Source of the DNA: Lactobacillaceae bacterium | Lineage (GTDB): Bacteria; Bacillota; Bacilli; Lactobacillales; Lactobacillaceae | Reading direction: 5' to 3' | DNA: 64,000 nucleotides | Assembly (NCBI GenBank): GCA_031289015.1 | Contig: JAITQG010000014.1 | Location: forward strand, 1 to 64,000 | In this document: piece by piece, positions 39,550-48,592 of the stretch | Position numbering within the stretch: position 1 is the stretch's first letter | How the letters are laid out: the number at the start of each line of letters is the position of its first letter | Position numbers and translations under genes: made by a program | The notes under the pieces: model-generated | What the model was told of the DNA's origin: nothing | Database searches by the model: none | The model's input: only the letters and a program-made list of their open reading frames with translations

Positions 39550-40503
39550 ATGACAAATACGATGTATAACAAAGATATTTTGAATTTAACTGAAATGAAC
39601 AAGGCCGAAATGCTTGAAGTTTTGCATTTGGCGATTGATATGAAGCAAAATGTGGCCAAGTACAGCGAAATTATGCATGGTAAGACGCTGGCGATGATTT
39701 TTGAAAAGTCATCAACGCGGACGCGTATCTCATTTGAAACGGGGATGTACCAAATGGGTGGCCATGCCGTGGTTATGCAAGGCTCAACGACGCAAATGGG
39801 CCGTGGGGAACCGATTCCTGATACGGCGCGCGTGATGAGCAGCATGGTTGATGGCATAATGATTCGGACGTTTAGCGATGCGATGGTTGCCCAACTCGCT
39901 GAATATTCAAGGGTGCCCGTTGTGAATGGGTTGACTGATGATCATCATCCAAGTCAAATTTTGGCAGATTTTCAAACGATTTTAGAAATTAAGGGTACGA
40001 CTGAAGGCCTGAAAATTGCATATGTTGGGGATGGCAACAACATGGCGCATTCATATTTGATTGGAGCGGCGATTTTGGGGATGGACGTATCGGTTGCCTC
40101 ACCTGCTGGTTATCAACCAAAGCCTGAATTTGTGGCCTTGGCTAAGGAATTGGCCACAACTAGTGGTGCAAAAATTGAAGTGGTGGAAGATCCAACGGTG
40201 GCCGTGGCTGACGCTGACTTTATCTTCACTGATGTTTGGGCTAGTATGGGGGATGAAGCGGAACAAGACGAGCGGGTGAAGGTCTTTGGTGGAACGTATC
40301 AAGTCAACGCCGAATTGGTTGCCCACGCGAAGGCTGACTATCACTTTATGCACTGTCTACCAGCGCACCGTGGCGAAGAAGTCTCAGCTGAGATCATTGA
40401 TGGACCACATTCCGTCATTTTCCAAGAAGCCGAAAACCGGATGCACGCCGAAAAAGCGTTGTTAGCCAAAATTATGTTACCTGAATTGCAGGTGGGGTCA
40501 TAA
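39550..40503 (+). CDS. argF: Ornithine carbamoyltransferase
   Basis: It makes citrulline from ornithine and carbamoyl phosphate. The carbamoyl-phosphate loop is SSTRTRISFE (about residues 54-63), with HPSQILADF, the ornithine-binding FTDVWASMGDE and the catalytic HCLPAHRG. The length is 317 aa. Its place inside the biosynthetic operon and beside the ARG box supports an anabolic role rather than the arginine deiminase pathway. Confidence 0.96.
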   Translation: MTNTMYNKDILNLTEMNKAEMLEVLHLAIDMKQNVAKYSEIMHGKTLAMIFEKSSTRTRISFETGMYQMGGHAVVMQGSTTQMGRGEPIPDTARVMSSMVDGIMIRTFSDAMVAQLAEYSRVPVVNGLTDDHHPSQILADFQTILEIKGTTEGLKIAYVGDGNNMAHSYLIGAAILGMDVSVASPAGYQPKPEFVALAKELATTSGAKIEVVEDPTVAVADADFIFTDVWASMGDEAEQDERVKVFGGTYQVNAELVAHAKADYHFMHCLPAHRGEEVSAEIIDGPHSVIFQEAENRMHAEKALLAKIMLPELQVGS

Positions 40504-41358
40504 ATGGTATTAAACAAAAACGAACAAGCTAAAATCCTGATTGAAGCCTTGCCATATATGCAGCGTTTCCAAGGTAAAACCATGGTTATCAAGTATGGTG
40601 GGAATGCCATGACAAATGCCAAGATTAAGCAAGCCGTGATGAAAGATATCTTGTTGCTGCATATGATTGGGATTAAAGTCGTGGTTGTACATGGTGGTGG
40701 CCCTGATATCACGGACGCGTTGGCCCAACAAGGTATTGAATCAAAATTTATCAACGGCTTGCGGGTAACCGATAAAGCCACGATTGATACGGTTAGTTCT
40801 GTCTTGTCTGGCAAGGTCAACAAAGGCTTGGTGTTGGATTTAACGAGTCTTGGGGCGCCGGCCATTGGGTTATCCGGAATCGATGGCAATATGATTCAAG
40901 CCAAACAACTTGATAGCGAGCTAGGTTACGTGGGTAAAATCACCCAGATCAACACGCAAGTCATCAAAATGGCCTTGGCTAACAATTTCATTCCCGTTAT
41001 CGCGCCTACTGGGGTTGGTGACAATGGTGAAATTTACAATATTAATGCCGATACCGCGGCGGTCAACATTGCTGCTGAATTAAAGGCTGAAAAATTCATC
41101 CTCTTAACTAACATTGCTGGTGTGATGCGCGATAAAGAGGACCCAACCAGCTTGATTTCAGCCATGAACATTGCCGAAGTCGAACAGTTAATTGCTGATG
41201 GGATTATCGCTGGGGGTATGATTCCTAAGGTGCGCGCCTGTGTGCAAGCCATGAAACAAGGTTTGAAGGAAACGACGATTATCGATGGTGGCTTGGAAGA
41301 TTCACTTTTGTTGGAATTGTTTAGTGATGTTGGAATCGGCACATTGATTCACCAATAA
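40504..41358 (+). CDS. argB: Acetylglutamate kinase
   Basis: An amino-acid-kinase fold enzyme for the second step of ornithine synthesis. The N-terminal VIKYGGNAM and VVVHGGGPDI bind phosphate; IAPTGVGDNGEIYNINADTA is the ATP and glutamate region. The length is 284 aa. It follows argF with no gap (TAA then ATG). Its position after argF instead of after argJ differs from the common argCJBD order. Confidence 0.96.
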   Translation: MVLNKNEQAKILIEALPYMQRFQGKTMVIKYGGNAMTNAKIKQAVMKDILLLHMIGIKVVVVHGGGPDITDALAQQGIESKFINGLRVTDKATIDTVSSVLSGKVNKGLVLDLTSLGAPAIGLSGIDGNMIQAKQLDSELGYVGKITQINTQVIKMALANNFIPVIAPTGVGDNGEIYNINADTAAVNIAAELKAEKFILLTNIAGVMRDKEDPTSLISAMNIAEVEQLIADGIIAGGMIPKVRACVQAMKQGLKETTIIDGGLEDSLLLELFSDVGIGTLIHQ

Positions 41359-41382
41359 TAGGACAACTTAGGTTCAAGGGAC

Positions 41383-41410
41383 TTGCTGATTTAAGGATCG
41401 CGGGTATACT
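41383..41410 (+). promoter_or_regulatory. Possible promoter of the YczE-like gene
   Basis: -35 TTGCTG (41383-41388), 16-base spacer and -10 TATACT (41405-41410), 20 bases before the start codon. Confidence 0.5.
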
Positions 41411-41429
41411 AGTATCCAGGAGTATTATT

Positions 41430-42107
41430 ATGTTTAATATCAATGGCGTACGAAAACCACTTAAAATCTGGCAACAATTAGTCTTCTTCATTTTGGGGAT
41501 ATCTTTTAATGCGGTCGGCAACGGCATCACGGTTGCCACCAATATGGGATCGGCTCCATGGACGGCCTCGGCTGCAAATCTATCAAATGCATTTGGACTT
41601 TCAATTGGGGTCTTCTTGTTCATTTATGGCCTGTTAGCCGCTAGTTTAGCTGCTATCTTGATTGGTCACTTAGATATCCGCAAGTTCTTTGCCAACATGT
41701 TCTTTGTCGTTTCATTTAGCCTGATCATTAATGAAGTGAGCCACGTCTTTATTGGATTAGGCTTCATGAATTTACCGTTGGGCGCCCGAATTATTATTGA
41801 TATTTTGGCGATTGGTAGCGTGGCGATTGGGGTGTCGATTAATTCGCGGGTGCAATTGATTATGCATCCACTTGATGATTTAGTCGTGATTACGCGCTTT
41901 AAGTACTTTAAAGGGAGCGCAATCGTTGCCCAAGGGATTAATTTCGCCATCCCGATGATAATTTCTTTGACGGTTTGGCTAGTGACGCATGAAATCATGG
42001 CCGTCAATATTGGGACCTTGGTCGCATTGTTTGGCCAAGGGGCAATCATTGGCTGGGGTGATAAACACGTCTTTAGCAAATTAGTCCATCGGCGTACTGA
42101 ATTTTAA
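41430..42107 (+). CDS. YczE/YyaS/YitT-family membrane protein
   Basis: A 225-aa protein with about five membrane segments. Family marks are the N-terminal FILGISFNAVGNGITVATNMGS and GSAPWTAS, and the middle HPLDDLVVITR. Members are of unknown function; B. subtilis YczE affects surfactin production. A CCAGGAG site precedes the ATG. It may be read from its own promoter or through from argB. The last codons lead into a perfect terminator palindrome. Confidence 0.85.
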   Translation: MFNINGVRKPLKIWQQLVFFILGISFNAVGNGITVATNMGSAPWTASAANLSNAFGLSIGVFLFIYGLLAASLAAILIGHLDIRKFFANMFFVVSFSLIINEVSHVFIGLGFMNLPLGARIIIDILAIGSVAIGVSINSRVQLIMHPLDDLVVITRFKYFKGSAIVAQGINFAIPMIISLTVWLVTHEIMAVNIGTLVALFGQGAIIGWGDKHVFSKLVHRRTEF

Positions 42108-42148
42108 AAAAATAAACCCGGACAAAATTTTGTCCGGGTTTATTTTTT
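42107..42148. terminator. Bidirectional terminator (42-bp perfect palindrome)
   Basis: AAAAAATAAACCCGGACAAAA with its exact inverse complement and no loop bases, T runs on both sides. It serves the convergent genes at 41430-42107 and 42150-42332. Confidence 0.9.
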
Positions 42149-42149
42149 G

Positions 42150-42332
42150 TTATTGTTTATCAGAGTCAATAAATGAATTCAATTCAGAAACAATTTCGTC
42201 TTCTGCCGTTGTATCCTTAATGCTTGATTCACTACGCGGGATGACCTTATCAGTAGGTAAGGCTGGTTGTGCGATGTGGGCGACAACATCCACTTCAGCG
42301 ACAGCCTTCTTGATTGGATGCTTTTCAGTCAT
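42150..42332 (-). CDS. Small hypothetical protein, 60 aa
   Basis: Unrecognised acidic, hydrophilic protein (rich in Glu, Asp, Ser and Val), starting MTEKHPIKKAVAEVDV and ending NSFIDSDKQ. The ATG at 42332 has AGAAAGGAC at good spacing; the frame extends to 42377 but without a site. It has no membrane segment and looks partly disordered. It sits between a perfect terminator and a parS site. Confidence 0.6.
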   Translation of the reverse strand: MTEKHPIKKAVAEVDVVAHIAQPALPTDKVIPRSESSIKDTTAEDEIVSELNSFIDSDKQ

Positions 42333-42395
42333 GCTGAACGTCCTTTCTGCATATGCTGATGAGGAACTCAACCGCAAACTATTTTATGCGGTAAT

Positions 42396-42411
42396 TGTTC
42401 CACGTGAAACA
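42396..42411. other. parS site 1
   Basis: TGTTCCACGTGAAACA is an exact match to the B. subtilis-type parS sequence bound by ParB/Spo0J. It lies in the gap between the small ORF and the tetR gene, just after the tetR stop. Confidence 0.88.
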
Positions 42412-42414
42412 ATG

Positions 42415-42978
42415 TTACTTTTCAGGTAATTGATCAAGGAAGTGGTCAATCATCCAAGTATATGAGTCATCGGTAGGGCTGTTTGGTGCATTGAAGTTGC
42501 CATTGTTGTTCAACGTCGTATAACCACGCACAATACTAAAGAACATCCGGTTGTATTGGAGGACTTCTTCAGCAGTTAAATCGAATGTTTCCAATTGTTC
42601 GTCAATTAAGTCTGACACGGCTTGAGTGATTTCTAATAAGATTTCACGTGTTTCCAAAGGCACGATATCAATTAAGACGTAAATATAGTGATACTTACGG
42701 GCAATCTCTTGGTAAGTCAACGCAAAAGCAGCTAAGGCCTTCTTGGGAGACTTATTAGCCATGGATTCCTTTGATGATGCAAACAAGTCCTTGGCCACGT
42801 AAACAACAGCTTCAACGCGAACTTCGTGGATATTACTGAAATGGTTATATAAAGATGGCGCCTTAATATTGAAGTGTTCAGCCAAGCGGGGGAAGGTAAC
42901 ATAATCCACACCGAGTTCCTTAGCTAAATCGATAGCCGCCAACATAATTTTTTCTCTGGTTAAATCACGTTTTGCCAT
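42415..42978 (-). CDS. TetR/AcrR-family transcriptional regulator
   Basis: A 187-aa regulator. The N-terminal HTH is residues about 20-45 (VTFPRLAEHFNIKAPSLYNHFSN). The C-terminal ligand-binding part resembles TetR_C WHG-type regulators (FSIVRGYTTL). The ATG at 42978 is preceded by AGGAGG at 6 bases; a TTG at 42984 inside that site is excluded. The target genes are unknown; the neighbouring helicase gene is upstream on the same strand, about 95 bases away. Confidence 0.88.
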   Translation of the reverse strand: MAKRDLTREKIMLAAIDLAKELGVDYVTFPRLAEHFNIKAPSLYNHFSNIHEVRVEAVVYVAKDLFASSKESMANKSPKKALAAFALTYQEIARKYHYIYVLIDIVPLETREILLEITQAVSDLIDEQLETFDLTAEEVLQYNRMFFSIVRGYTTLNNNGNFNAPNSPTDDSYTWMIDHFLDQLPEK

Positions 42979-43072
42979 GATCAACCTCCTTATTAATTTT
43001 TAATAGTTGTATTGTTATTATTACACATTATTATGAAACTATACAATATAGAAACCTTAATAACCTTAAAAG

Positions 43073-44839
43073 TTACGAAAAATTAGTAAATTCGTCATTT
43101 TTTTGACTTATACCCGCTTGAAATGCACGTGGCTCCGCAATTACGGTATCTGATAAACGAGCCCGCGTGACGGCCGAATAAATTAAATTTCGATTGACGT
43201 GCGGGTAATATTTATCGATGTAGACGATGACATGATCAAGCGAGAGTCCTTGGACTTTATTGATAGTGGACGTATAACCCAGCGCTAAATCTAGATACAG
43301 CGCATGAATGTCAGGTGAATACATGCCCGCATTAAAGGCTGACGATGTATGCTCCATTAAATTCACGACTAACTCTTCATTTAAATCGGGAACAAAAATG
43401 CGCACAAAGTAATCGGTGATAGTCTCGTTAATGATTTGGGGTTGAACTTCATTTAAAGGGTCACCATAGTCATCTAGGGGATTAATATCAATAATTTGGA
43501 TTCTCGTCGCGCCTCGGAGTCGATATTTATCGGTCGAGGTAATATCCCCATCAGACCAATCGTGAACAAGTTGTGAGCCCATAATCATGATGATATCGCC
43601 ATTGTGCACCGTTATATTCCCTGAGGCGTGTTCCAAAGTTAGCCCAGTATTAGCGATTAGCCCATGGTTAATCAAAGCGGTTTGAATCGTTTCAGCTAAT
43701 TGAATGCGTACGTGGTTGGTGGGGACTAATACAATTTCGTTAAACATTTGTTCCATCCGGTTTAGATTCAGTGCACGCAATGTCGTTAATTCGGCAATTT
43801 GGTCAGTCAACTCAGCCGCATTGTTAAAATCAGTGGTCGCAAACAAGGTGGCTTCAGCTGACGAGTGATAAAAACTGGCTAATTCATGCATATCACCGTT
43901 CAGCACAGCGCGTGCGAAGTTTGTAATGGCGTTGGAACTAGTGCGACGGACTTCAGAGAGGATAGGTGTATCAAAGAGAACATCATGATCGCGCAAATAG
44001 TTAAATAGTTTAGCTGGGGAATTGTTGATGGCCGGTAATTGATTAGGGTCACCTATTAAGATGACGGGAATATTGGCATAAATTGTATATAAAAACAAAT
44101 CAAGTAACGCCATACCATTAGCAGCAAAGGCCTCGTCGACTAAGACTAAATCATATTGAGGCCGACTGTCAGCTAGTTTGGTAAAACGTGGGTCCGATAA
44201 ACTCCCGGTTTGCGCAATCGCTTTGTTGGTATCAGCTAAGCGAAACATCCAACTCGTCAAGGTTGATAAGCTGATTTTGTCGTTTTTAGTCGCTAGTTTT
44301 ACGGCGGTCATATCTTGATCAAACCGCTGTTGGCGCGCATGGTCGATTAATTGATTGATATTGGTGCTGGCCACGTGGGTTGGCGCCAAAACTAGCACTT
44401 CCAAGTCCGCATTTAATAAATGTTCAACCAATTTGGCAGTGGTAAATGATTTTCCAGAACCAGCTTGTCCTTGAATAGTGGCCATTAAGTGAGGATTAGC
44501 CAATAATGACTGAAAGATCGCATGTTGGCTATTCGATAACGTGACAGCGGTTGCCAAATTCTCATACACTGATGCTAGTTCGGGTTGAAATTTAAACTCA
44601 GCCGGGGATTCAGTAATTAATAATTCCAAACGTTCCAACCATGCATCGCGGCGGGGTGTTTGGATGTCGACTTCGGTTGGATTGGCGGCAATAGACTGAT
44701 GTGCAGTTTGATAGAAGTCGGTAGTTTGATCGGCTGTGGCCAATAAATCTGCGTAACTGATCACATCAAACATAGACCGCTTTAACTTGTGGTGAAAGAA
44801 TGCTAAATCACGTTCAGCATCGGTGAATAATTCTGGCAT
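43073..44839 (-). CDS. RecD/Dda-like SF1B helicase
   Basis: A 588-aa ATP-dependent DNA helicase of the RecD/TraA/Dda group. Motif I is IQGQAGSGKSFTT (about residue 122), Ia LVLAPTHVA, II LVLVDEAFA, III ILIGDPNQLPAI, IV/V TINKVQGLSLDHVIVYID and VI NLIYSAVTRARLS. It lacks the long N-terminal region of RecD2 and is not next to recB or recC genes. The first 110 residues show no recognised domain. GGAGG lies 8 bases before the ATG. Its role (repair, plasmid or phage related) is open. Confidence 0.82.
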   Translation of the reverse strand: MPELFTDAERDLAFFHHKLKRSMFDVISYADLLATADQTTDFYQTAHQSIAANPTEVDIQTPRRDAWLERLELLITESPAEFKFQPELASVYENLATAVTLSNSQHAIFQSLLANPHLMATIQGQAGSGKSFTTAKLVEHLLNADLEVLVLAPTHVASTNINQLIDHARQQRFDQDMTAVKLATKNDKISLSTLTSWMFRLADTNKAIAQTGSLSDPRFTKLADSRPQYDLVLVDEAFAANGMALLDLFLYTIYANIPVILIGDPNQLPAINNSPAKLFNYLRDHDVLFDTPILSEVRRTSSNAITNFARAVLNGDMHELASFYHSSAEATLFATTDFNNAAELTDQIAELTTLRALNLNRMEQMFNEIVLVPTNHVRIQLAETIQTALINHGLIANTGLTLEHASGNITVHNGDIIMIMGSQLVHDWSDGDITSTDKYRLRGATRIQIIDINPLDDYGDPLNEVQPQIINETITDYFVRIFVPDLNEELVVNLMEHTSSAFNAGMYSPDIHALYLDLALGYTSTINKVQGLSLDHVIVYIDKYYPHVNRNLIYSAVTRARLSDTVIAEPRAFQAGISQKNDEFTNFS

Positions 44840-44895
44840 GTTTGCATCCTCCTATTACCTAGTATTATCCCGCAGAACAAATCTAATGATAATAA

Positions 44896-44930
44896 AAAAG
44901 GGCGAATGTTCCACGTGGAACATTCGACCT
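44896..44930 (-). terminator. guaA terminator containing parS
   Basis: On the minus strand the stem AAGG.CGAATGTTCC/GGAACATTCG.CCTT is followed by TTTTTTA, 14 bases past the guaA stop. Confidence 0.75.
44908..44923. other. parS site 2 (inside the guaA terminator hairpin)
   Basis: TGTTCCACGTGGAACA, a fully symmetric parS variant. Flanking bases extend the palindrome to CGAAT...ATTCG, with a T run on the minus strand. Confidence 0.85.
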
Positions 44931-44943
44931 TAATTTATAATGT

Positions 44944-46488
44944 TTATTCCCACTCAACAGTTGCTGGTGGCTTGGCGGTAATGTCATAGACTACGCGATT
45001 TACGTGGTCGACTTCATTGGTAATCCGACGTGAAATTTCTTGTAACACATCCCAGTCAATCTTTGCGAAATCAGCGGTCATACCATCGACTGAGGTAATC
45101 GCCCGAATCGCCACGGTGTGATCATACGTGCGGTAATCACCCATAACACCAACTGATTGGACACCTGTATCCACGGTGAAGTATTGCCAGATTTGGCTAT
45201 CAAGGCCGCGGTTAGCAATCTCTTCGCGCAAGATGTAATCAGAATCACGTACAATTTGCAAACGCTCATCCGTGATTTCACCAATGATTCGAATTCCCAA
45301 ACCAGGTCCTGGGAACGGCTGGCGCCAAACGAGGTGATGTGGCATACCTAAGGCTTCACCCAAAGCACGAACTTCATCCTTGAAGAGCTTGTTTAATGGT
45401 TCGATGAGTTGGAATTGCATATCATCTGGCAAACCACCCACGTTGTGATGTGACTTAATCGTTTGCGCCGTTTCAGTACCTGACTCAATTACGTCGGTAT
45501 ACAACGTACCTTGGGCTAAGAAGTCGATACCATCAAGCTTAGTAGCCTCATCATCAAAGACTTGAATGAATTCGTTTCCGATGATTTTACGCTTTTTTTC
45601 TGGATCAACCACGCCAGCTAACTTAGATAAGAAGCGGTCTTGGGCATCAACTTTGATGATGTTCAATCCAAACTTACCACCTAAGGCTTCCATAACTTCA
45701 TCAGCTTCGTTTTTACGCAACAAACCGTGGTCAACGAAGATTGATGTTAATTGGTCCCCGATGGCACGTTGCAACAAAACACCAACTACTGATGAATCAA
45801 CGCCACCTGACAAACCAAGCAAGACCTTCTTGTCGCCAACGATGCTGCGAATTTGGGCAATTTGTTCGTCGATAAAGCCATCCATGCGCCAGTCAGCTTT
45901 TGCGCCAGCGATGTTTAAGACGAAATTCGACAAGATTTGCGTACCGTTTTCTGATAAAGTCGTTTCTGCGTGGAATTGCGTCCCGTAAAGCTTCTTTTCA
46001 TCATTAGCAATTGCAGCAATTGGTGTTTTTTCTGATCCACCGGCCACTACGAAACCATCTGGGAGCACGGTGACGTTGTCAGAGTGGCTCATCAACACGA
46101 TTTGATCAGCTGGTGTGCCAGCTAATAATTGTGAATCGTTTTTTTGTGACAAAGTAGTTTGTCCGAATTCACCGTTACCAGGGTTAGCTTCAACGGTCCC
46201 GTTTAACTTTTGGGCCATCAATTGCATACCGTAACACACACCCAACACTGGGATGCCTAATTCAAAAATTTCAGCATCAATATCAAATGCATCGTCTTCA
46301 TAGACTGATTTTGGGCCACCTGACAAGATGATTGCCTTGGGATTGTAGGCTTTGATCTCGTCAATGGTCATCTTGTGTGACTTTAATTCAGAAAAGACGC
46401 CGATTTCACGAATGCGGCGGGCCAAAAGTTGATTGTATTGTGAACCATAGTCCAATACTAAGACTTTGTCATGAATCTCGTTGCTCAT
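44944..46488 (-). CDS. guaA: GMP synthase (glutamine-hydrolysing)
   Basis: It converts XMP to GMP using glutamine and ATP. The class I glutaminase domain is residues 1-200 with nucleophile Cys in [10 protein letters not shown] and FHAE. The ATP-pyrophosphatase domain has [12 protein letters not shown]. The C-terminal dimerisation domain ends in the usual [18 protein letters not shown]. The length is 514 aa. A purine-type riboswitch precedes it. Confidence 0.98.
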   Translation of the reverse strand: MSNEIHDKVLVLDYGSQYNQLLARRIREIGVFSELKSHKMTIDEIKAYNPKAIILSGGPKSVYEDDAFDIDAEIFELGIPVLGVCYGMQLMAQKLNGTVEANPGNGEFGQTTLSQKNDSQLLAGTPADQIVLMSHSDNVTVLPDGFVVAGGSEKTPIAAIANDEKKLYGTQFHAETTLSENGTQILSNFVLNIAGAKADWRMDGFIDEQIAQIRSIVGDKKVLLGLSGGVDSSVVGVLLQRAIGDQLTSIFVDHGLLRKNEADEVMEALGGKFGLNIIKVDAQDRFLSKLAGVVDPEKKRKIIGNEFIQVFDDEATKLDGIDFLAQGTLYTDVIESGTETAQTIKSHHNVGGLPDDMQFQLIEPLNKLFKDEVRALGEALGMPHHLVWRQPFPGPGLGIRIIGEITDERLQIVRDSDYILREEIANRGLDSQIWQYFTVDTGVQSVGVMGDYRTYDHTVAIRAITSVDGMTADFAKIDWDVLQEISRRITNEVDHVNRVVYDITAKPPATVEWE

Positions 46489-46525
46489 GTTATCCTCTTT
46501 CTATGCTTTGAGTCGTCTCATAAAA

Positions 46526-46567
46526 TAAAAAAACATTTGTTGAACCTAGCCAGATCCGACAAATGTT
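46526..46567 (-). terminator. Riboswitch expression-platform terminator of guaA
   Basis: On the minus strand ACATTTGT pairs with ACAAATGT over an 18-base loop and ends in TTTTTTTA. The first strand can instead pair with the 3' strand of the aptamer P1 helix (CAAATGTTTT), giving a switch. Confidence 0.75.
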
Positions 46568-46592
46568 TAATGTGCACCACGCGCATAGAAAA

Positions 46593-46670
46593 CATTTGCG
46601 GATAGGCACGAGGTTGGGTACGTGGTAGAGACTGCTGACCGTTTTTCAGCGCTATATCTGCAAACAAATG
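46593..46670 (-). promoter_or_regulatory. Purine (guanine-type) riboswitch aptamer
   Basis: On the minus strand a three-way junction can be drawn: P1 TTTGC-A-GATA/TATC-C-GCAAA, P2 GCTGA/TCAGC with the 7-base loop AAAACGG, joining strand TCTCTACC (purine consensus TTTCTACC), P3 ACG/CGT with loop TACCCAACCT, and a CTAT junction keeping the specificity C. The L2/L3 loops differ from the classic xpt form but can still pair GG with CC. Guanine sensing is inferred from the C and the guaA target. Confidence 0.7.
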
Positions 46671-46688
46671 AATTAACTTGTTATACCT

Positions 46689-46717
46689 ATATTACGAAAT
46701 CTAACAGGGTTTTACAA
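46689..46717 (-). promoter_or_regulatory. guaA promoter
   Basis: On the minus strand -35 TTGTAA (46717-46712), 17-base spacer and -10 TAATAT (46694-46689), just before the aptamer. Confidence 0.75.
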
Positions 46718-46757
46718 TGGTATCTTTGCAGTTTAATGCAGGGGCGGATGGTCTTAA

Positions 46758-48227
46758 TTATTTCTTAGTGAACTTGACGATGCCTTCCCAACGGGCGGTT
46801 TGTGGGAACATGTCAATTGATTGAATATAATCAACATTATAAACCTTCACCAAGTCAACGAGGTCACGGGCTAAAGTCGATTCGTTACAAGAAATGTAGA
46901 CGAATTTATCAGGCTTAGTTTCTAAAATTGTCCGCCGTAAGTTATCATCTAGCCCAGTTCGTGGCGGGTCAACCACAAGCGCATCGGCAACCCAACCCTC
47001 ATCAGCCCATTGCGGAATCAATTCTTCAGCAGGCCCCACGAAGTACTTGGCATTATCGACATGATTATCGATGACATTTTGATTAGCATCAGTAATGGCT
47101 TCGGGCACAGTGTCCATGCCACGCACTTCACCAGCTTGATCAGCTAATGAAATGCCAATCGTACCAACCCCAGCATATGCGTCGATTAATTTATCGGCGT
47201 GCGTCAAATCTAAAGCGGCAATCGCTTCCTTATATAAACGCTCAGTCTGCTTGGGATTTAATTGCAAGAAGGCACGCGGTGATAGCTTGAAAGTCTTGCC
47301 ATTCAACGTTTCGGTCAAGTAATCATCACCCCACAACTTGGTAGTTTTCGGCCCCCAGATGAGCGAAGTTGTCCCTGGGTTGTAGTTTTGGTGAATTGAG
47401 CTAACTTCAGGTAATTCTTGATGAATTAACGCTACTAGTTCGTCGACATCAGGGATTTCACGATTATTAGTGACCAGCGTCAACTGTACATTGCCTGTGG
47501 CTTCACTCACGCGGGCGATTAAGGTCTTAATTGAACCGTCGTCGTGTTTTTCGTCGTACACAGGAATCCCCATGTCTTCGATAATATCCTTAACAAGGCG
47601 GACCACCTTGAGTGTAGCTGGATGTTGCGTTGATAAGGTAGGTAAGTCCACCAAAAAGTGTGAATTGGGCTTATACATTCCTACACTGAGTGAGCCATCC
47701 TTCATTTCTCGGATTGGGAATTGCGCCTTATTACGGTAGCCTTCAGGGTGTTCCATTCCAATCGTTGGTCGTAATTCGAACTTTTCAAATCCAGCTGGCC
47801 GGAACTTTTCAAGCGCTTGGGCAATGACGTCACGTTTGAATTCGAGTTGGGCAGGATAGGCTAAATGTTCTAATTCAACGCCACCAACACTTTGATCATC
47901 AACAGGCGTTACTCGATTAGGCGACTTCTTCTTGAACTTAACAGGCACAGCTTCAATGAATTTGTTAGAGAAGCCAGTTACTTGCACTTCAACGACTTCT
48001 TCAGGTAGGACACCAGGGATGAAGGTGATCTTACGCTTGTAGTAACCAATTCCTTCACCATTGATGCCAAGGCGCTTGATGGTGATTAGCAGCTTGTCGC
48101 CAACTTCGACTTTGACTTGGCCGTCAGCAGTTTGGCGGTTCTTATTATTGTTTTTGTTTGCATTTGTTCCACGTGAAACATATGGCTTAGACCCACGTTT
48201 GGGGTTATACGGTTTTTTATTATCCAT
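46758..48227 (-). CDS. rlmCD: 23S rRNA (uracil-5-)-methyltransferase (RlmCD/RumA family)
   Basis: SAM-dependent m5U methyltransferase of 489 aa. A basic Asn/Lys-rich extension of about 35 residues precedes a TRAM domain (residues about 40-95, GDKLLITIKRLGINGEGIGY). The catalytic domain has DAYAGVGTIGISLADQ and VVDPPRTGLD. The nucleophile Cys is in YISCNESTLARDL. One parS site lies in the N-terminal extension, where it encodes V-S-R-G-T. In Gram-positives one enzyme often modifies both U747 and U1939; which uridines apply here is inferred. Confidence 0.93.
   Translation of the reverse strand: MDNKKPYNPKRGSKPYVSRGTNANKNNNKNRQTADGQVKVEVGDKLLITIKRLGINGEGIGYYKRKITFIPGVLPEEVVEVQVTGFSNKFIEAVPVKFKKKSPNRVTPVDDQSVGGVELEHLAYPAQLEFKRDVIAQALEKFRPAGFEKFELRPTIGMEHPEGYRNKAQFPIREMKDGSLSVGMYKPNSHFLVDLPTLSTQHPATLKVVRLVKDIIEDMGIPVYDEKHDDGSIKTLIARVSEATGNVQLTLVTNNREIPDVDELVALIHQELPEVSSIHQNYNPGTTSLIWGPKTTKLWGDDYLTETLNGKTFKLSPRAFLQLNPKQTERLYKEAIAALDLTHADKLIDAYAGVGTIGISLADQAGEVRGMDTVPEAITDANQNVIDNHVDNAKYFVGPAEELIPQWADEGWVADALVVDPPRTGLDDNLRRTILETKPDKFVYISCNESTLARDLVDLVKVYNVDYIQSIDMFPQTARWEGIVKFTKK
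48165..48180. other. parS site 3 (inside rlmCD)
   Basis: TGTTCCACGTGAAACA within codons for the low-complexity N-terminal extension of rlmCD. The exact 16-base match within an otherwise Asn/Lys-rich stretch suggests the extension accommodates the site. Confidence 0.85.
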
Positions 48228-48592
48228 TTCGTTCTACAAAGACAATTAAGTCGCTCCCTTGTTTAAATTTGTTACCTCTAGTTTAACACGATAATGAGTG
48301 ATCCTCACCAGTGGACAAAAAGTTGTGGCAGGCGCTGTATAATTCACACGGTATGAATAAAAAGCTATCGTATTATGAGGAATATCCCATTTCTGACGAC
48401 TATCCATCCAATTGAAGCTGAAAAGTCCGAAAATCTAAACCTTTGTAAACTAAGATTTATCACGATAATCAAAAAACAATCTATTTCATGTAGTTTATTA
48501 ACACAGCTTAGCGCACCGGCTCACTAAATTTTGCGAGCATACTAGATAGTATAGGAAAGTTTTCTATTAATATCGATAAGGAGCGTAATCTG
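48228..48592. other. Intergenic stretch without recognised gene
   Basis: The divergent gap between rlmCD and the LysM gene. I see a TATAAT at about 48337 and a 20-codon open frame at 48354-48416 without a ribosome-binding site, which I do not call a gene. No tRNA, riboswitch or repeat was recognised. Confidence 0.5.

Noticed and set aside
48354..48416. 20-codon open frame starting MNKKLSYYEE
   Set aside because: No ribosome-binding site, no recognised family, and position in a divergent promoter gap; not enough support.
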